Shown piece by piece: positions 43,417-51,843 of a stretch of DNA of 64,000 bases (the first letter of the stretch is position 1; each line of letters opens with the position of its first letter). This stretch comes from UBA1731 sp045595285 (GTDB lineage Bacteria > Verrucomicrobiota > Kiritimatiellia > RFP12 > UBA1067): positions 1 to 64,000 of the forward strand of contig JAZOAC010000059.1 in the NCBI GenBank assembly GCA_045595285.1. The letters run 5' to 3'. The notes beneath the pieces are model-generated. The model saw only the letters and a list, made by a program, of their open reading frames with translations. It did no database searches and was not told where the DNA came from. The translations under genes and the position numbers were made by a program.

Positions 43417-46221
43417 ATGTTTCCGTTGAAGATGCGCATGATCTGTCTTGCCGCCGGCGCGGTGTCCGCGCTGTGCGTTTCGGCGCAGCCCGGTGCGAAG
43501 AAGGTTATCGCGACCGGCTGGGATACGTTGCGCGTTTCGCCCGAGGAGGTTCTCGCGAGCGCCTCAAAATTCGCCGCTTCCGGAATCGACGGCGTCAACC
43601 TGAAGTTTACGACACATACCGGCAGCGGTGAAAAGCTGGAGAGTTCCGCAATCTTTTCCGGGGTGGAGTTCAAGTACGAAGATGTCAAGAGTTACGTTCC
43701 CGTATTTCGGAAAATCGCCGCCGCTCCAGGTCTTGCGGAATCTCTCTTGACCGTATGGTGGACGCCGCGTGAAGGGCAGCGGCTCAGATGGAATGACGAT
43801 TCCGGCTGGCGTCTGGTAGCCAGAAACATGGGCGTCATGTCGAAGCTTGCGAGGGAAGGCGGATTGAAGGGGCTGTTCCTCGACTGGGAGGACTACAGCA
43901 AGGTCGGACAGTTCACACGCAAAGATGAAGATCCTCCGCTGGAGGAAACGATGCGTCTTGCGCGCCGACGCGGCCGTGAAGTCGGCGGCGCCGTGTTCAA
44001 GGAGTTCCCGGACCTCGTGTTCTTTTCCTATTGGTGGCTGTGTGCCGAATCCCATATCGCAACTCTCAATGCGGAAGAACAGGCGTACGCACTCAAAAAA
44101 TCCGTGTGGACCGCCTTTGTCGACGGTATGTTTGACGTGATGCCTGACGGCGTGAAGATGATCGACGGACGCGAACACTATCATCTCGAATCGTTCCGTC
44201 GCGACTTCTACCGCCACTCGTCGCTCATTCAGACTTCATGCCAGTCGCTGCTTTCTCCGGAAAACCGCGCGAAGTACCGCCGGGCGATTTCGGTTTCGTT
44301 CGGACACTACCTCGACATGTACACGAACGACGAGTCCGCCGGACATTGGTATTACGGTCCCGAAGGCGGATCTCGCCTCGAACATTTCCGCCGCAACCTG
44401 GAACAGTCGTTTTGCGCCGCGACGGAATATGTCTGGATATACGGCGAAAAGGGGCTGTTTGTGCCGTTTGCCGACTGGTCCAACGGATGGATTGGAAGAC
44501 AGCAGACGTGGGAGGCGAAGCTGCCCGGATTTCTCGAAGTTCTCAAGAAGACAAAACGGGCGTGCAGCCTTGTCAAACCCGATTCCGGAAACGGAAAGAA
44601 AAACGCGTCTGCATCCGCAAGGCGGACTAATCTGTCTTCAAGGCGTGTAAATGCCGCAGACAGGCGGAAGAAGGCGGCGGCGGAAACGCAGGGTGAATGG
44701 CCGAAGAAGTTCATTGCAGTAGGAGCATCGATTAGAAGCACAAAGCCGAAGGATCTGCTCAAGCAGGCTCCGGAACTTGCGAGAGTTGGCATTGACGGCG
44801 TTGCAGTTTCATTGAACACCTCCGATTCGTGGGGCAACAAGATCGGTTCTGAAGGGATCGGCTCGCCGGTCAAGTATACGGTCGCAAGACTGAGTCCTTT
44901 CCTTGCAGACCTGCGAGCGATGTCGAAACATGACGGATTGAAGGAAAGTCTGGTCTATATCAATTGGAATCTCAAGGACAAGAACCGTCTGCCGTGGAGT
45001 TCGGAGAAACGCTGGGCGATGTTCGCGCACAATATGGGAATGATGGCGAAATTGACCAGAGCATCCGGTCTTAAGGGGCTTTTCATTGATGTCGGAGATT
45101 TGAATGAAGGGCACCAGTTCACCGTAATCGGCAGTGAAAACAATTATGACTTCCTTGTACGCGAGGCCCGCCGTCGCGGACGCGCGGTCGGCAAGGCCGT
45201 ATTTTCCGCGTTCCCCGACATTGTCCTGTTTTCGACGGCGTGGTTTTCTTCGGAAGCTCATCTCGCGGATCCTTCGGACGAGTCGGCGGAAATGCGGCTG
45301 AAGAAGTCCGGTTCGCTTTGGCCAGCCTTCGTAAACGGAATCATTGCGGAAATGCCGGCGACCGCACGTCTTGTGGACGGCGGCGGAACAGCTGCGCATG
45401 ATGCCGGGAAGGGAGATTATGACAAAGGGGCGTCAGACCTTTTTGCCGTCAGCCACATGCTTGTGGACGAGGCGAATGCCGCGAAGTTTTTCACCTCGCT
45501 TTCTCCTGCGTCGGGAGATCGACTTGCGCGTTATAAAGACGTATCGTCGGAGCATTCTTTCTGGCGGAACCTCTCGCAAGGCGCATCGGTTTCGACGGAA
45601 TATGTCTGGATCGATGTCGGTGAAGATTCGCTTGCCGGTGAAGGTGCGTCCTCGCTTGACGAACGCGTCCCCGGCCTGCGCGACGTCATATGCCAGGTAA
45701 AGGACGAGCGTGCCTGGATCCGTCAATATCTGAAGGAGAAAGGGGCGTCCGCCAACGATCTTGTGCCGGATCCGACAACGGCATGCGGAATCAGCGAGGG
45801 GTATTTCGCATACATTGAACGGAACAGGCGCGATGTCGCGAAAATCGAATCCGACCGGACCGTCGGTGAAGGGGATTCGGTTTCGTTCAGGATGACGAAT
45901 TGCGGATTGCACGGCACTCTGATGTTTCGTGTGCAGGATGTCAGTCCGAATGACGTCTATATCGTGCAGTTCTCGACAAAAGGCTATCCCGTCAGCGCCA
46001 AGGTGTCGTGGCGGGAGGATTCGGACTTCCGCTGGAACGTGCCGAGCGTCACTCTCCCGGTCGCGGGCGAGAATGCGTCCGGCTGGCGGACCGCGTCGCG
46101 TATTGTCCGGGCGCCGGACATGGCGGGCTACAACGAAATGTATCTGATGATCGACATGCGCGGTTGTAAGGAAGGCGATTGTTCGTGGATCGACAATGTT
46201 CATGTGTATAAAATGAAATGA
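43417..46221 (+). CDS. Large secreted protein with tandem copies of the 38021-type domain
   Basis: 934 residues, with AAAGGAGA before ATG 43417 and a signal peptide to about residue 23. Copy one spans about residues 28-385, with GLKGLFLDWEDYS (Asp156, Glu158, Asp159) and IDGREHY (Glu253). A basic linker (390-428) leads to copy two (429-785), where the same positions read GLKGLFIDVGDLN (Asp558, Gly560) and VDGGGT, so both acidic motifs are altered. A beta-sandwich (about 825-934) closes the protein. If the acids are catalytic, copy one is active and copy two is a binding or structural remnant. Family not recognised. Confidence 0.6.
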   Translation: MFPLKMRMICLAAGAVSALCVSAQPGAKKVIATGWDTLRVSPEEVLASASKFAASGIDGVNLKFTTHTGSGEKLESSAIFSGVEFKYEDVKSYVPVFRKIAAAPGLAESLLTVWWTPREGQRLRWNDDSGWRLVARNMGVMSKLAREGGLKGLFLDWEDYSKVGQFTRKDEDPPLEETMRLARRRGREVGGAVFKEFPDLVFFSYWWLCAESHIATLNAEEQAYALKKSVWTAFVDGMFDVMPDGVKMIDGREHYHLESFRRDFYRHSSLIQTSCQSLLSPENRAKYRRAISVSFGHYLDMYTNDESAGHWYYGPEGGSRLEHFRRNLEQSFCAATEYVWIYGEKGLFVPFADWSNGWIGRQQTWEAKLPGFLEVLKKTKRACSLVKPDSGNGKKNASASARRTNLSSRRVNAADRRKKAAAETQGEWPKKFIAVGASIRSTKPKDLLKQAPELARVGIDGVAVSLNTSDSWGNKIGSEGIGSPVKYTVARLSPFLADLRAMSKHDGLKESLVYINWNLKDKNRLPWSSEKRWAMFAHNMGMMAKLTRASGLKGLFIDVGDLNEGHQFTVIGSENNYDFLVREARRRGRAVGKAVFSAFPDIVLFSTAWFSSEAHLADPSDESAEMRLKKSGSLWPAFVNGIIAEMPATARLVDGGGTAAHDAGKGDYDKGASDLFAVSHMLVDEANAAKFFTSLSPASGDRLARYKDVSSEHSFWRNLSQGASVSTEYVWIDVGEDSLAGEGASSLDERVPGLRDVICQVKDERAWIRQYLKEKGASANDLVPDPTTACGISEGYFAYIERNRRDVAKIESDRTVGEGDSVSFRMTNCGLHGTLMFRVQDVSPNDVYIVQFSTKGYPVSAKVSWREDSDFRWNVPSVTLPVAGENASGWRTASRIVRAPDMAGYNEMYLMIDMRGCKEGDCSWIDNVHVYKMK

Positions 46222-46297
46222 GTTTAGAAGAATATGAAAAAAAAACTCCATTGGCGTTTCTTCCGAAATTCGCGAGTTTCATCAGAGCGAAGATAAG

Positions 46298-46483
46298 ATG
46301 CCGTCGGTGAAGGTCAAACGCGGCGAGTGCTATGGTGTCGTTATGGCGACGATGGAGCTCTGCGCACAGGAAGGCGCTGCGCAACTGGTTCGGACAGGAA
46401 GGAGCTCCGCTTTCGGGAGAGTTTACAATCTTAGCCGGATACCACTTCCGCAATGTCGATGAAAGTTATCCTCAGGAATAATG
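46298..46483 (+). pseudogene. Possible degraded beta-sandwich (CBM-like) gene fragment
   Basis: Between the 43417 gene and the GH127 gene. One frame reads PSVKVKRGECYGVVMATMEL, close to PSVKGVKPGELYGVSISC in the 38021 product. A shifted frame then reads EGAPLSGEFTILAGYHFRNV and ends at 46483. This looks like a frameshifted remnant of a C-terminal jelly-roll module. It is a short segment, so chance similarity is possible. Confidence 0.4.
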
Positions 46484-48529
46484 AAAGAAAAAGAAATGAA
46501 GAATACTGGTGGATTACCTCTTGCTTGTGTCGCCTTAGCCGCGATTTCGTGCGCGTACGCGGGAACGGATTATCCATTCCGTGCGGCGGAAATGACGAAT
46601 GTGTCCGTGCGCTCGGGATTTTGGCTGCCGCGCATCGAAACCAACCGCATCGTTACCGTGAAGTCGGATTTCAAGCGGAGCGAAGAAACGGGGCGCATTC
46701 ACAATTTCGAGGCGGCGGGACGGCGCGAAGGAAAGGGTTTCAAAGGTATTCCCTACGACGATTCTGACGTTTTTAAAATTATCGAGGGCGCGTCATATGT
46801 TTTGGCGACTCATCCCGATTCTGAATTGGATTGCTATCTTGACGATCTGATTTCTAAAATCGCCAAGGCGCAGGAGCCCGACGGATATCTCTACACGGCG
46901 CGGACGCTCGGGCATAATTCCGGGACGAACGCGAACGGCAGCGTGAATTACGGCCTGATGGGCCCGACCAGATGGAGCGCTCTCGTCTGTAGTCACGAGC
47001 TTTACAATATCGGCCACATGTACGAGGCGGCTGTCGCCCATTACCGGGCGACGGGCAAGCGTTCGCTTCTTGATGTTGCCGTCCGCAGTGCTGATCTAGT
47101 CGAGCGCACATTCGGATTCGCACCAACGCAGCTTAAGGATCCTTCCGGTCACGAGGAGATTGAGCTTGCGCTCTGTTCGCTCTATCGCGCGACGGGTGAA
47201 AAGCGTTACCTTAATCTCGCGAAGACGTTTCTCGATTTGAGAGGGCGCGGCGATTTGCGCTCTGAAACATGGGGCGTTCCCGTTCAGGATCATCTGCCCG
47301 TGACGGAGCAGCGCGAGGCTGTAGGACACGCCGTCCGCGCCGGGTATCTCTACTGCGGCATGGCTGACGTCGCCGCGCTTACGGGCGATAAGTCGTACAT
47401 TAAGGCGATCAATGCGCTTTGGGAGAATGTCGTATCAAAGAAACTGCATTTGAACGGCGGTATCGGAGCGCGCAAGCGCGTTGAGTACGCCGATAAAAAA
47501 CGTGGAGTTTCATACGAGGCCTTCGGAGACAATTACGATCTCCCGAACGAGGAGGCGTATCTGGAGACGTGCGCGGCGATCGCGAATGCGCTATGGAATC
47601 AGCGTATGTTTCTGATGAGCGGGGATGCGAAATATATCGATGTTTTAGAGCGTGTGATCTACAACGGTTTTTTAAGCGGCATTTCACTTAAGGGCGATGA
47701 ATTTTTCTATCCCAATCCGCTCGCATCAAATGGCGGTTACAAACGCTCGAAATGGTTCAGCACATCTTGTTGCCCCGTGAATATCGCACGGTTCATACCC
47801 CAGATTCCGCAGTTCGCGTATGCGACGAAGGATGATTCGGCGTATGTAAATCTCTTTATCGAAAGCGAAGCGAAATTGCGCCTGCGATCAGGTGAAATTA
47901 AACTCTCGCAGAAGACCGAATATCCGTGGGACGGCGCCGTTAAGATAACCGTCGACGATATAAAAACTGCCGACTCTAAACTCTCAACTCTAAACTCCAA
48001 ACTACATATCCGCGTGCCCGGCTGGTGCGTCGGCAGGCCCGTGCCGAGCGATCTCTATGTGCAGACCGAGCCCGGCAGCATGAAAGACTTTACGGTAAAA
48101 GTCAACGGAGCGCCGTTTGATTTTACGCCTCGGAATGGTTATTGCCTGATCGACCGCGAATGGAAGAAGGGCGATACGGTTGAGGTAGTCATGAATATGC
48201 CGATCAGGCGCATCAAGGCGCATGATGCAGTAAAACAGAATCGTGGCAGGCTCGCGGTGGAGTGCGGCCCTGTTGTCTACTGCGCTGAAGGATTTGATAA
48301 CAGAGGGAGCGTTCTTAACAAGGCGATTGCTGCCGATGCCGTGTTTGCGCGTACGACTTGCGATATTCTCGGCAACCGCTATCCGGCGTTTTCAGTGTCG
48401 GCGAGCGTCGCTAACGGAGAAGATAAAGGCGCAAAGTGTGCGCTTAAATTAATTCCTTATTTCGCCTGGTGCCACCGCGCCCCCGGCAATGAGATGCAGA
48501 CCTGGTTTCCAGTCTTACCGAGCTTTTGA
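46481..48529 (+). CDS. Glycoside hydrolase GH127 / DUF1680, probable beta-L-arabinofuranosidase
   Basis: 682 residues; an ATG at 46496 is the alternative start. Signal peptide: LACVALAAISCAYA. The (alpha/alpha)6 barrel runs from about 35 to 480: NVSVRSGFWLPRIETNR, KAQEPDGYLYTART, YNIGHMYEAAVAHYRATGK, LPVTEQREAVGHAVRAGYLY. The metal and catalytic residues of family member HypBA1 correspond to Glu362 and Cys364 in YLETCAAI and Cys430-Cys431 in STSCCPVN. A beta-sandwich follows. A short degenerate 7-bp repeat is inserted in frame at 47974-48008. It would remove arabinose from plant or microbial glycans. Confidence 0.85.
   Translation: MKEKEMKNTGGLPLACVALAAISCAYAGTDYPFRAAEMTNVSVRSGFWLPRIETNRIVTVKSDFKRSEETGRIHNFEAAGRREGKGFKGIPYDDSDVFKIIEGASYVLATHPDSELDCYLDDLISKIAKAQEPDGYLYTARTLGHNSGTNANGSVNYGLMGPTRWSALVCSHELYNIGHMYEAAVAHYRATGKRSLLDVAVRSADLVERTFGFAPTQLKDPSGHEEIELALCSLYRATGEKRYLNLAKTFLDLRGRGDLRSETWGVPVQDHLPVTEQREAVGHAVRAGYLYCGMADVAALTGDKSYIKAINALWENVVSKKLHLNGGIGARKRVEYADKKRGVSYEAFGDNYDLPNEEAYLETCAAIANALWNQRMFLMSGDAKYIDVLERVIYNGFLSGISLKGDEFFYPNPLASNGGYKRSKWFSTSCCPVNIARFIPQIPQFAYATKDDSAYVNLFIESEAKLRLRSGEIKLSQKTEYPWDGAVKITVDDIKTADSKLSTLNSKLHIRVPGWCVGRPVPSDLYVQTEPGSMKDFTVKVNGAPFDFTPRNGYCLIDREWKKGDTVEVVMNMPIRRIKAHDAVKQNRGRLAVECGPVVYCAEGFDNRGSVLNKAIAADAVFARTTCDILGNRYPAFSVSASVANGEDKGAKCALKLIPYFAWCHRAPGNEMQTWFPVLPSF
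47974..48008. repeat. Degenerate 7-bp tandem repeat inside the GH127 gene
   Basis: CTCTAAA, CTCTCAA, CTCTAAA, CTCCAAA, CTACATA in a row. It encodes the low-complexity SKLSTLNSKLH between two beta-sandwich strands. Unit type resembles the CTC units of palindrome A. Confidence 0.6.
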
Positions 48530-48621
48530 GTGTCCTCAAGAGCAGAATAACCTGACAAACGATGATAAGGGTGGTTGTGGGTGCCGTGTGCATCGGGGCT
48601 TCAGTTCGCCCATTTTTTAAA

Positions 48622-48669
48622 CAAGAAAGTGTGGTTCATCCTTGTGATACCGGGAGAGACTTTCCCTTG
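48622..48669 (+). pseudogene. Remnant of a second LacI/GntR-type regulator C-terminus
   Basis: The frame reads KKVWFILVIPGETFP then stop. Its 20-bp core (48647-48666) is identical to 43368-43387, which encodes part of VYIPGETFP at the end of the regulator at 42318. The rest of 48530-48674 shows no gene. Confidence 0.4.
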
Positions 48670-48674
48670 AGCGG

Positions 48675-49952
48675 TCAACTGTCGCGTTTAATGGACGCCA
48701 TGCGCTGGGCGATGGTGGCTTCATAGCCCCTGTCTGACGGAATGTAATACTGCTTGGGAACCCGCAGATAGCTCTGCTGGACCCAGGCATCCTGAAAGTC
48801 GTGGGGATATGCATATCCCTGCGGCTTTTCCTTTCCGACGGCTTTTACGTGGACATTCTTCAGGTGTTCAGGAATGGGCTGGACAGATCCCGATTCGATG
48901 TCGGACATGGCCTCGTTTATCGCAAGGTATGAGCGATTCGACTTTGGGGCGGTGGCGAGATACGTTGTCGCCTGGGCGAGGGATATCCGGGCTTCGGGCA
49001 TTCCTACGAACTCCACGGCCTGAAGGGCGTTAATGGCGATGGTGAGCCCCCGCGGGTCCGCATTGCCGATGTCTTCAGACGCAAGAATCACGAGGCGGCG
49101 TGCGATGAATCTGGGATCCTCCCCTGCCACAAGCATTTTTGCGAGCCAATATATTGCGGCATCGGGATCGGAGCCTCGCACGGACTTGATGAATGCCGAG
49201 ATGGTGTCGTAATGACCGTCTTCCTTTTTGTCGTAATGTACAATGCGCTTCTGCACGCACTCGGATATCACTTCCGGCGTAAGGTGGATTATGCCGTCTT
49301 CGGAAGGGGGGGTGGACCTGAAGGCGATCTCAAGGGCGGTAAGGGCATGGCGAGCGTCGCCATCGCATATTTCTGCGAGAAAACGGCGCGCCTCCGGATC
49401 GAACTCGGAAGGGTATTCGCCGTACCCGCGCACCTTGTCGGAGCAGGCTCTGTCCAGCAGTTCCTCGACTGCCTCCGGCGCAAGTGGCTTCAGTTCGAAA
49501 ACCAGCGAACGTGACGTAAGCGGGGTGTTGATGAACATGGACGGATTGTGGGTGGTGGCTCCTATAAGAACGACCGTACCGTCCTCGACGTAAGGAAGCA
49601 GAACGTCCTGCTGTGACTTGTTGAACCTGTGGATCTCGTCCACGAACAGAATCGTTCCCGGACCTCCAAGTTCATTTTTTGCGCGGTCGCACACCTTGCG
49701 TATCTCGGCGACGTTCGACACCACTCCGGAACAACGCACGAAATTGCGGCTTGTTGCCTTTGCGATGACTTCGGCAAGAGTCGTCTTTCCGCATCCGGGA
49801 GGACCGTACAGAATCACATTCGTCAGCCTGTCCGCCTCGATGACGCGACGCAACAGCTTTCCGTCGCCGAGAATATGGCTTTGGCCGACGACCTCGTCAA
49901 TAGTCCGGGGTCTCATGCGCGCCGCAAGCGGCTCTGTCTCTGTATAATTCAC
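48675..49952 (-). CDS. rarA: Replication-associated recombination protein A (MgsA/RarA AAA+ ATPase)
   Basis: 425 residues from a GTG at 49952, which gives the family's normal start (VNYTETEPLAARMRPRTIDEVVGQSHILG). It acts at stalled replication forks. Walker A is GPPGCGKTTLAEVIA, Walker B ILFVDEIHRFNKSQQD, sensor 1 VVLIGATTHNPS; the C-terminal part has YWLAKMLVAGEDPRFIARRLVILASEDIGNADP and the closing YLGR-type region (YLRVPKQYYIPS). The upstream extended -10 box puts transcription start at or within 1 nt of this GTG, so the mRNA appears leaderless. Confidence 0.95.
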   Translation of the reverse strand: MNYTETEPLAARMRPRTIDEVVGQSHILGDGKLLRRVIEADRLTNVILYGPPGCGKTTLAEVIAKATSRNFVRCSGVVSNVAEIRKVCDRAKNELGGPGTILFVDEIHRFNKSQQDVLLPYVEDGTVVLIGATTHNPSMFINTPLTSRSLVFELKPLAPEAVEELLDRACSDKVRGYGEYPSEFDPEARRFLAEICDGDARHALTALEIAFRSTPPSEDGIIHLTPEVISECVQKRIVHYDKKEDGHYDTISAFIKSVRGSDPDAAIYWLAKMLVAGEDPRFIARRLVILASEDIGNADPRGLTIAINALQAVEFVGMPEARISLAQATTYLATAPKSNRSYLAINEAMSDIESGSVQPIPEHLKNVHVKAVGKEKPQGYAYPHDFQDAWVQQSYLRVPKQYYIPSDRGYEATIAQRMASIKRDS

Positions 49953-49959
49953 GTCGGCA

Positions 49960-49968
49960 ATTATACCA
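49960..49968 (-). promoter_or_regulatory. Extended -10 promoter of rarA, leaderless
   Basis: TG-G-TATAAT on the minus strand, 7 nt before the GTG start. It faces the promoter at 49999-50007 about 30 bp away. Confidence 0.72.
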
Positions 49969-49998
49969 CAAAAAGTTTTCCACGAAATCCGCCTTATA

Positions 49999-50007
49999 TG
50001 ATACAAT
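49999..50007 (+). promoter_or_regulatory. Probable extended -10 promoter of the 50038 operon
   Basis: TG-A-TACAAT, one mismatch. Leader of about 24 nt with GCGGAG before ATG 50038. Confidence 0.55.
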
Positions 50008-50037
50008 TAGAGGCGTTTGAACAAAGCGGAGACATAT

Positions 50038-51843
50038 ATGAAAAGAACTATCTTCTGCCTTACTGCGGTAGTTGCGGTATCGGTTTTGTTTGCTGCCGAT
50101 GTGAACCGCAAACGCAATGTTATATTTTACCATTATGACTATCTGCCCGTGTTGTGGCCCAAATCGCTGCCGTATTCTCCGGATGCCATCGTCAAGGGGT
50201 TCCCGCACTCGAAAAGGGGGATGCACGGTCTGCCTGAAAGGTCTCTGAGCGGTTCCGTCAAGCCTGATACTTACGTGTATGTGCCTATGTCTAATTTCGC
50301 CGGACTCTCCGCTGTTGTGCCGTCTAACGAACCTCAGCTTCAGCAGCCGGTCGGCTCCTCGTGGCTGGGTGGCATAAAGAACGCCATGCCGGAGATTAAA
50401 GCGCAGGGAAAGGCGAACGATCCCGTGTCCGCCATGTCGGCATGGGCGCGCAAGAACAAGAAAGAGTTCTTCGTCGGTCTTTGCGTGAACGATACGTTTC
50501 TTCAGTCTGGCTATTATCCCCCGAAGCCGCCGTCCGTTGAAAAAAAGAATTTTGACATATACAACTATCTGTTCAATCCGTTCAAGGTCAAGCATCTCAA
50601 CTGTCTGATGGGTTCGCAGAAGGATACGCCGCCGCTCAAAGGGCTTACCGGCAATCATCCGCGCTTTGCGAACTGGTGTCTGGTGGACTATCAGCAGCCG
50701 GAGGTCCGCGCAAAGTTTGTCGCGATCGCAAAGGAGATAATAGCGGGTTATGACATTGACGGCGTTATGATTGACTTCTGCCGTCAGCCGCGTCTTTTCC
50801 GCAGTGTTGCATGGGGCGCTTCCGCCAGTGCGGCGCAATGCCTGCTCATTACGGAAATGCTCGGTCAGATTTCCGCAGCGGCAAAGGCGAAGGGGTGTAT
50901 TGTCGCCGTTCGCGTACCCAATTCCCTGCGGGCGTGCAAAGAGGCAGGCATGGATGTTCCCGCATGGTTCACGCAGAAATTCGCCGATCTTCTTTTCATC
51001 GGAAATATATACGAGCTCAACCGCTGGAGCGAGGCATCCGATATGGCGCAGAAATGCGGCGTTCCGTTCTATGCGTCAATTGATCAGGGGCGCATCTACG
51101 CAACGAACGACGAGGGAGGCCGCGAGGACGATCGGCGCATGCCGCGCAATGAGCCTGAAGTCTATAGAGCGCGTGTAACAGAAGCTCGACTCTCTGGCGC
51201 GAAGGGTATCATGTACACTTCCGGGCGTGAAGAATGGTGGGACAGCTGGTGGAACTATACGGATCCCGCTCTTTTCCAGCCGGAGCAGGAGAAGATACGT
51301 TTGGAGAACAAGCGCTATTTCGTCAACTATCGCACACGAGCCGGGCATTTTGTGAAGGATATGCGCAAGTATTCCTCGATTCAGGACCAGACGTTGATCA
51401 CGTTCTCTCCGAAGGAGATCAAAGGTACGGGCAAGTATGACATCTATGTCTGGGATGATTTCGAGGCGCTCAGGAGGGAGCGGGTAAATCCCAAGTGCTA
51501 TCTGACAACAATTGTAGAGCAGCCAAGCGGATGGACTGTTGATGTCAACATAAACGGTAGGGCGCTCAAGGTTCTCAAGAAGCGCGCAGGCTCGCAGATA
51601 TACGAGATCCCCGCCGGTGTGACAAAGTTCGGCAAGAACGAGATTGTGCTCTCCGTAAAGGGAAGCAACCGTCGGGGGCTTGTTCCGCGCATAGGAAACA
51701 TCGGAATCGATGTGGTCTTCAATGGGGATTTTGAGCCTCTCAAAAAGCCCGGTAACGAAATGGTCCCAGTCAGAGAAATTTCCAGAAAGGGCGAAGCCAA
51801 GTCGGAGACGTCCAAGCCCGCCAAGAAGGGAGGCAGCAAGTGA
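50038..51843 (+). CDS. Secreted GHL10/DUF187-like glycosidase-type protein
   Basis: 601 residues from ATG 50038, with a signal peptide (MKRTIFCLTAVVAVSVLFAA). The core looks like a TIM barrel of the family-10-like group: FVGLCVNDTF, RAKFVAIAKEIIAGYDIDGVMIDFCRQPRLF (likely acidic beta-strand end), QISAAAKAKGCIVAVRVP, FADLLFIGN, and SGAKGIMYTSGREEW. A beta-sandwich (about 445-560) and a Lys/Ser-rich tail follow. No biochemical activity can be named. The next gene starts at its stop codon (GTGA overlap), which couples it to a membrane protein. Confidence 0.6.
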   Translation: MKRTIFCLTAVVAVSVLFAADVNRKRNVIFYHYDYLPVLWPKSLPYSPDAIVKGFPHSKRGMHGLPERSLSGSVKPDTYVYVPMSNFAGLSAVVPSNEPQLQQPVGSSWLGGIKNAMPEIKAQGKANDPVSAMSAWARKNKKEFFVGLCVNDTFLQSGYYPPKPPSVEKKNFDIYNYLFNPFKVKHLNCLMGSQKDTPPLKGLTGNHPRFANWCLVDYQQPEVRAKFVAIAKEIIAGYDIDGVMIDFCRQPRLFRSVAWGASASAAQCLLITEMLGQISAAAKAKGCIVAVRVPNSLRACKEAGMDVPAWFTQKFADLLFIGNIYELNRWSEASDMAQKCGVPFYASIDQGRIYATNDEGGREDDRRMPRNEPEVYRARVTEARLSGAKGIMYTSGREEWWDSWWNYTDPALFQPEQEKIRLENKRYFVNYRTRAGHFVKDMRKYSSIQDQTLITFSPKEIKGTGKYDIYVWDDFEALRRERVNPKCYLTTIVEQPSGWTVDVNINGRALKVLKKRAGSQIYEIPAGVTKFGKNEIVLSVKGSNRRGLVPRIGNIGIDVVFNGDFEPLKKPGNEMVPVREISRKGEAKSETSKPAKKGGSK

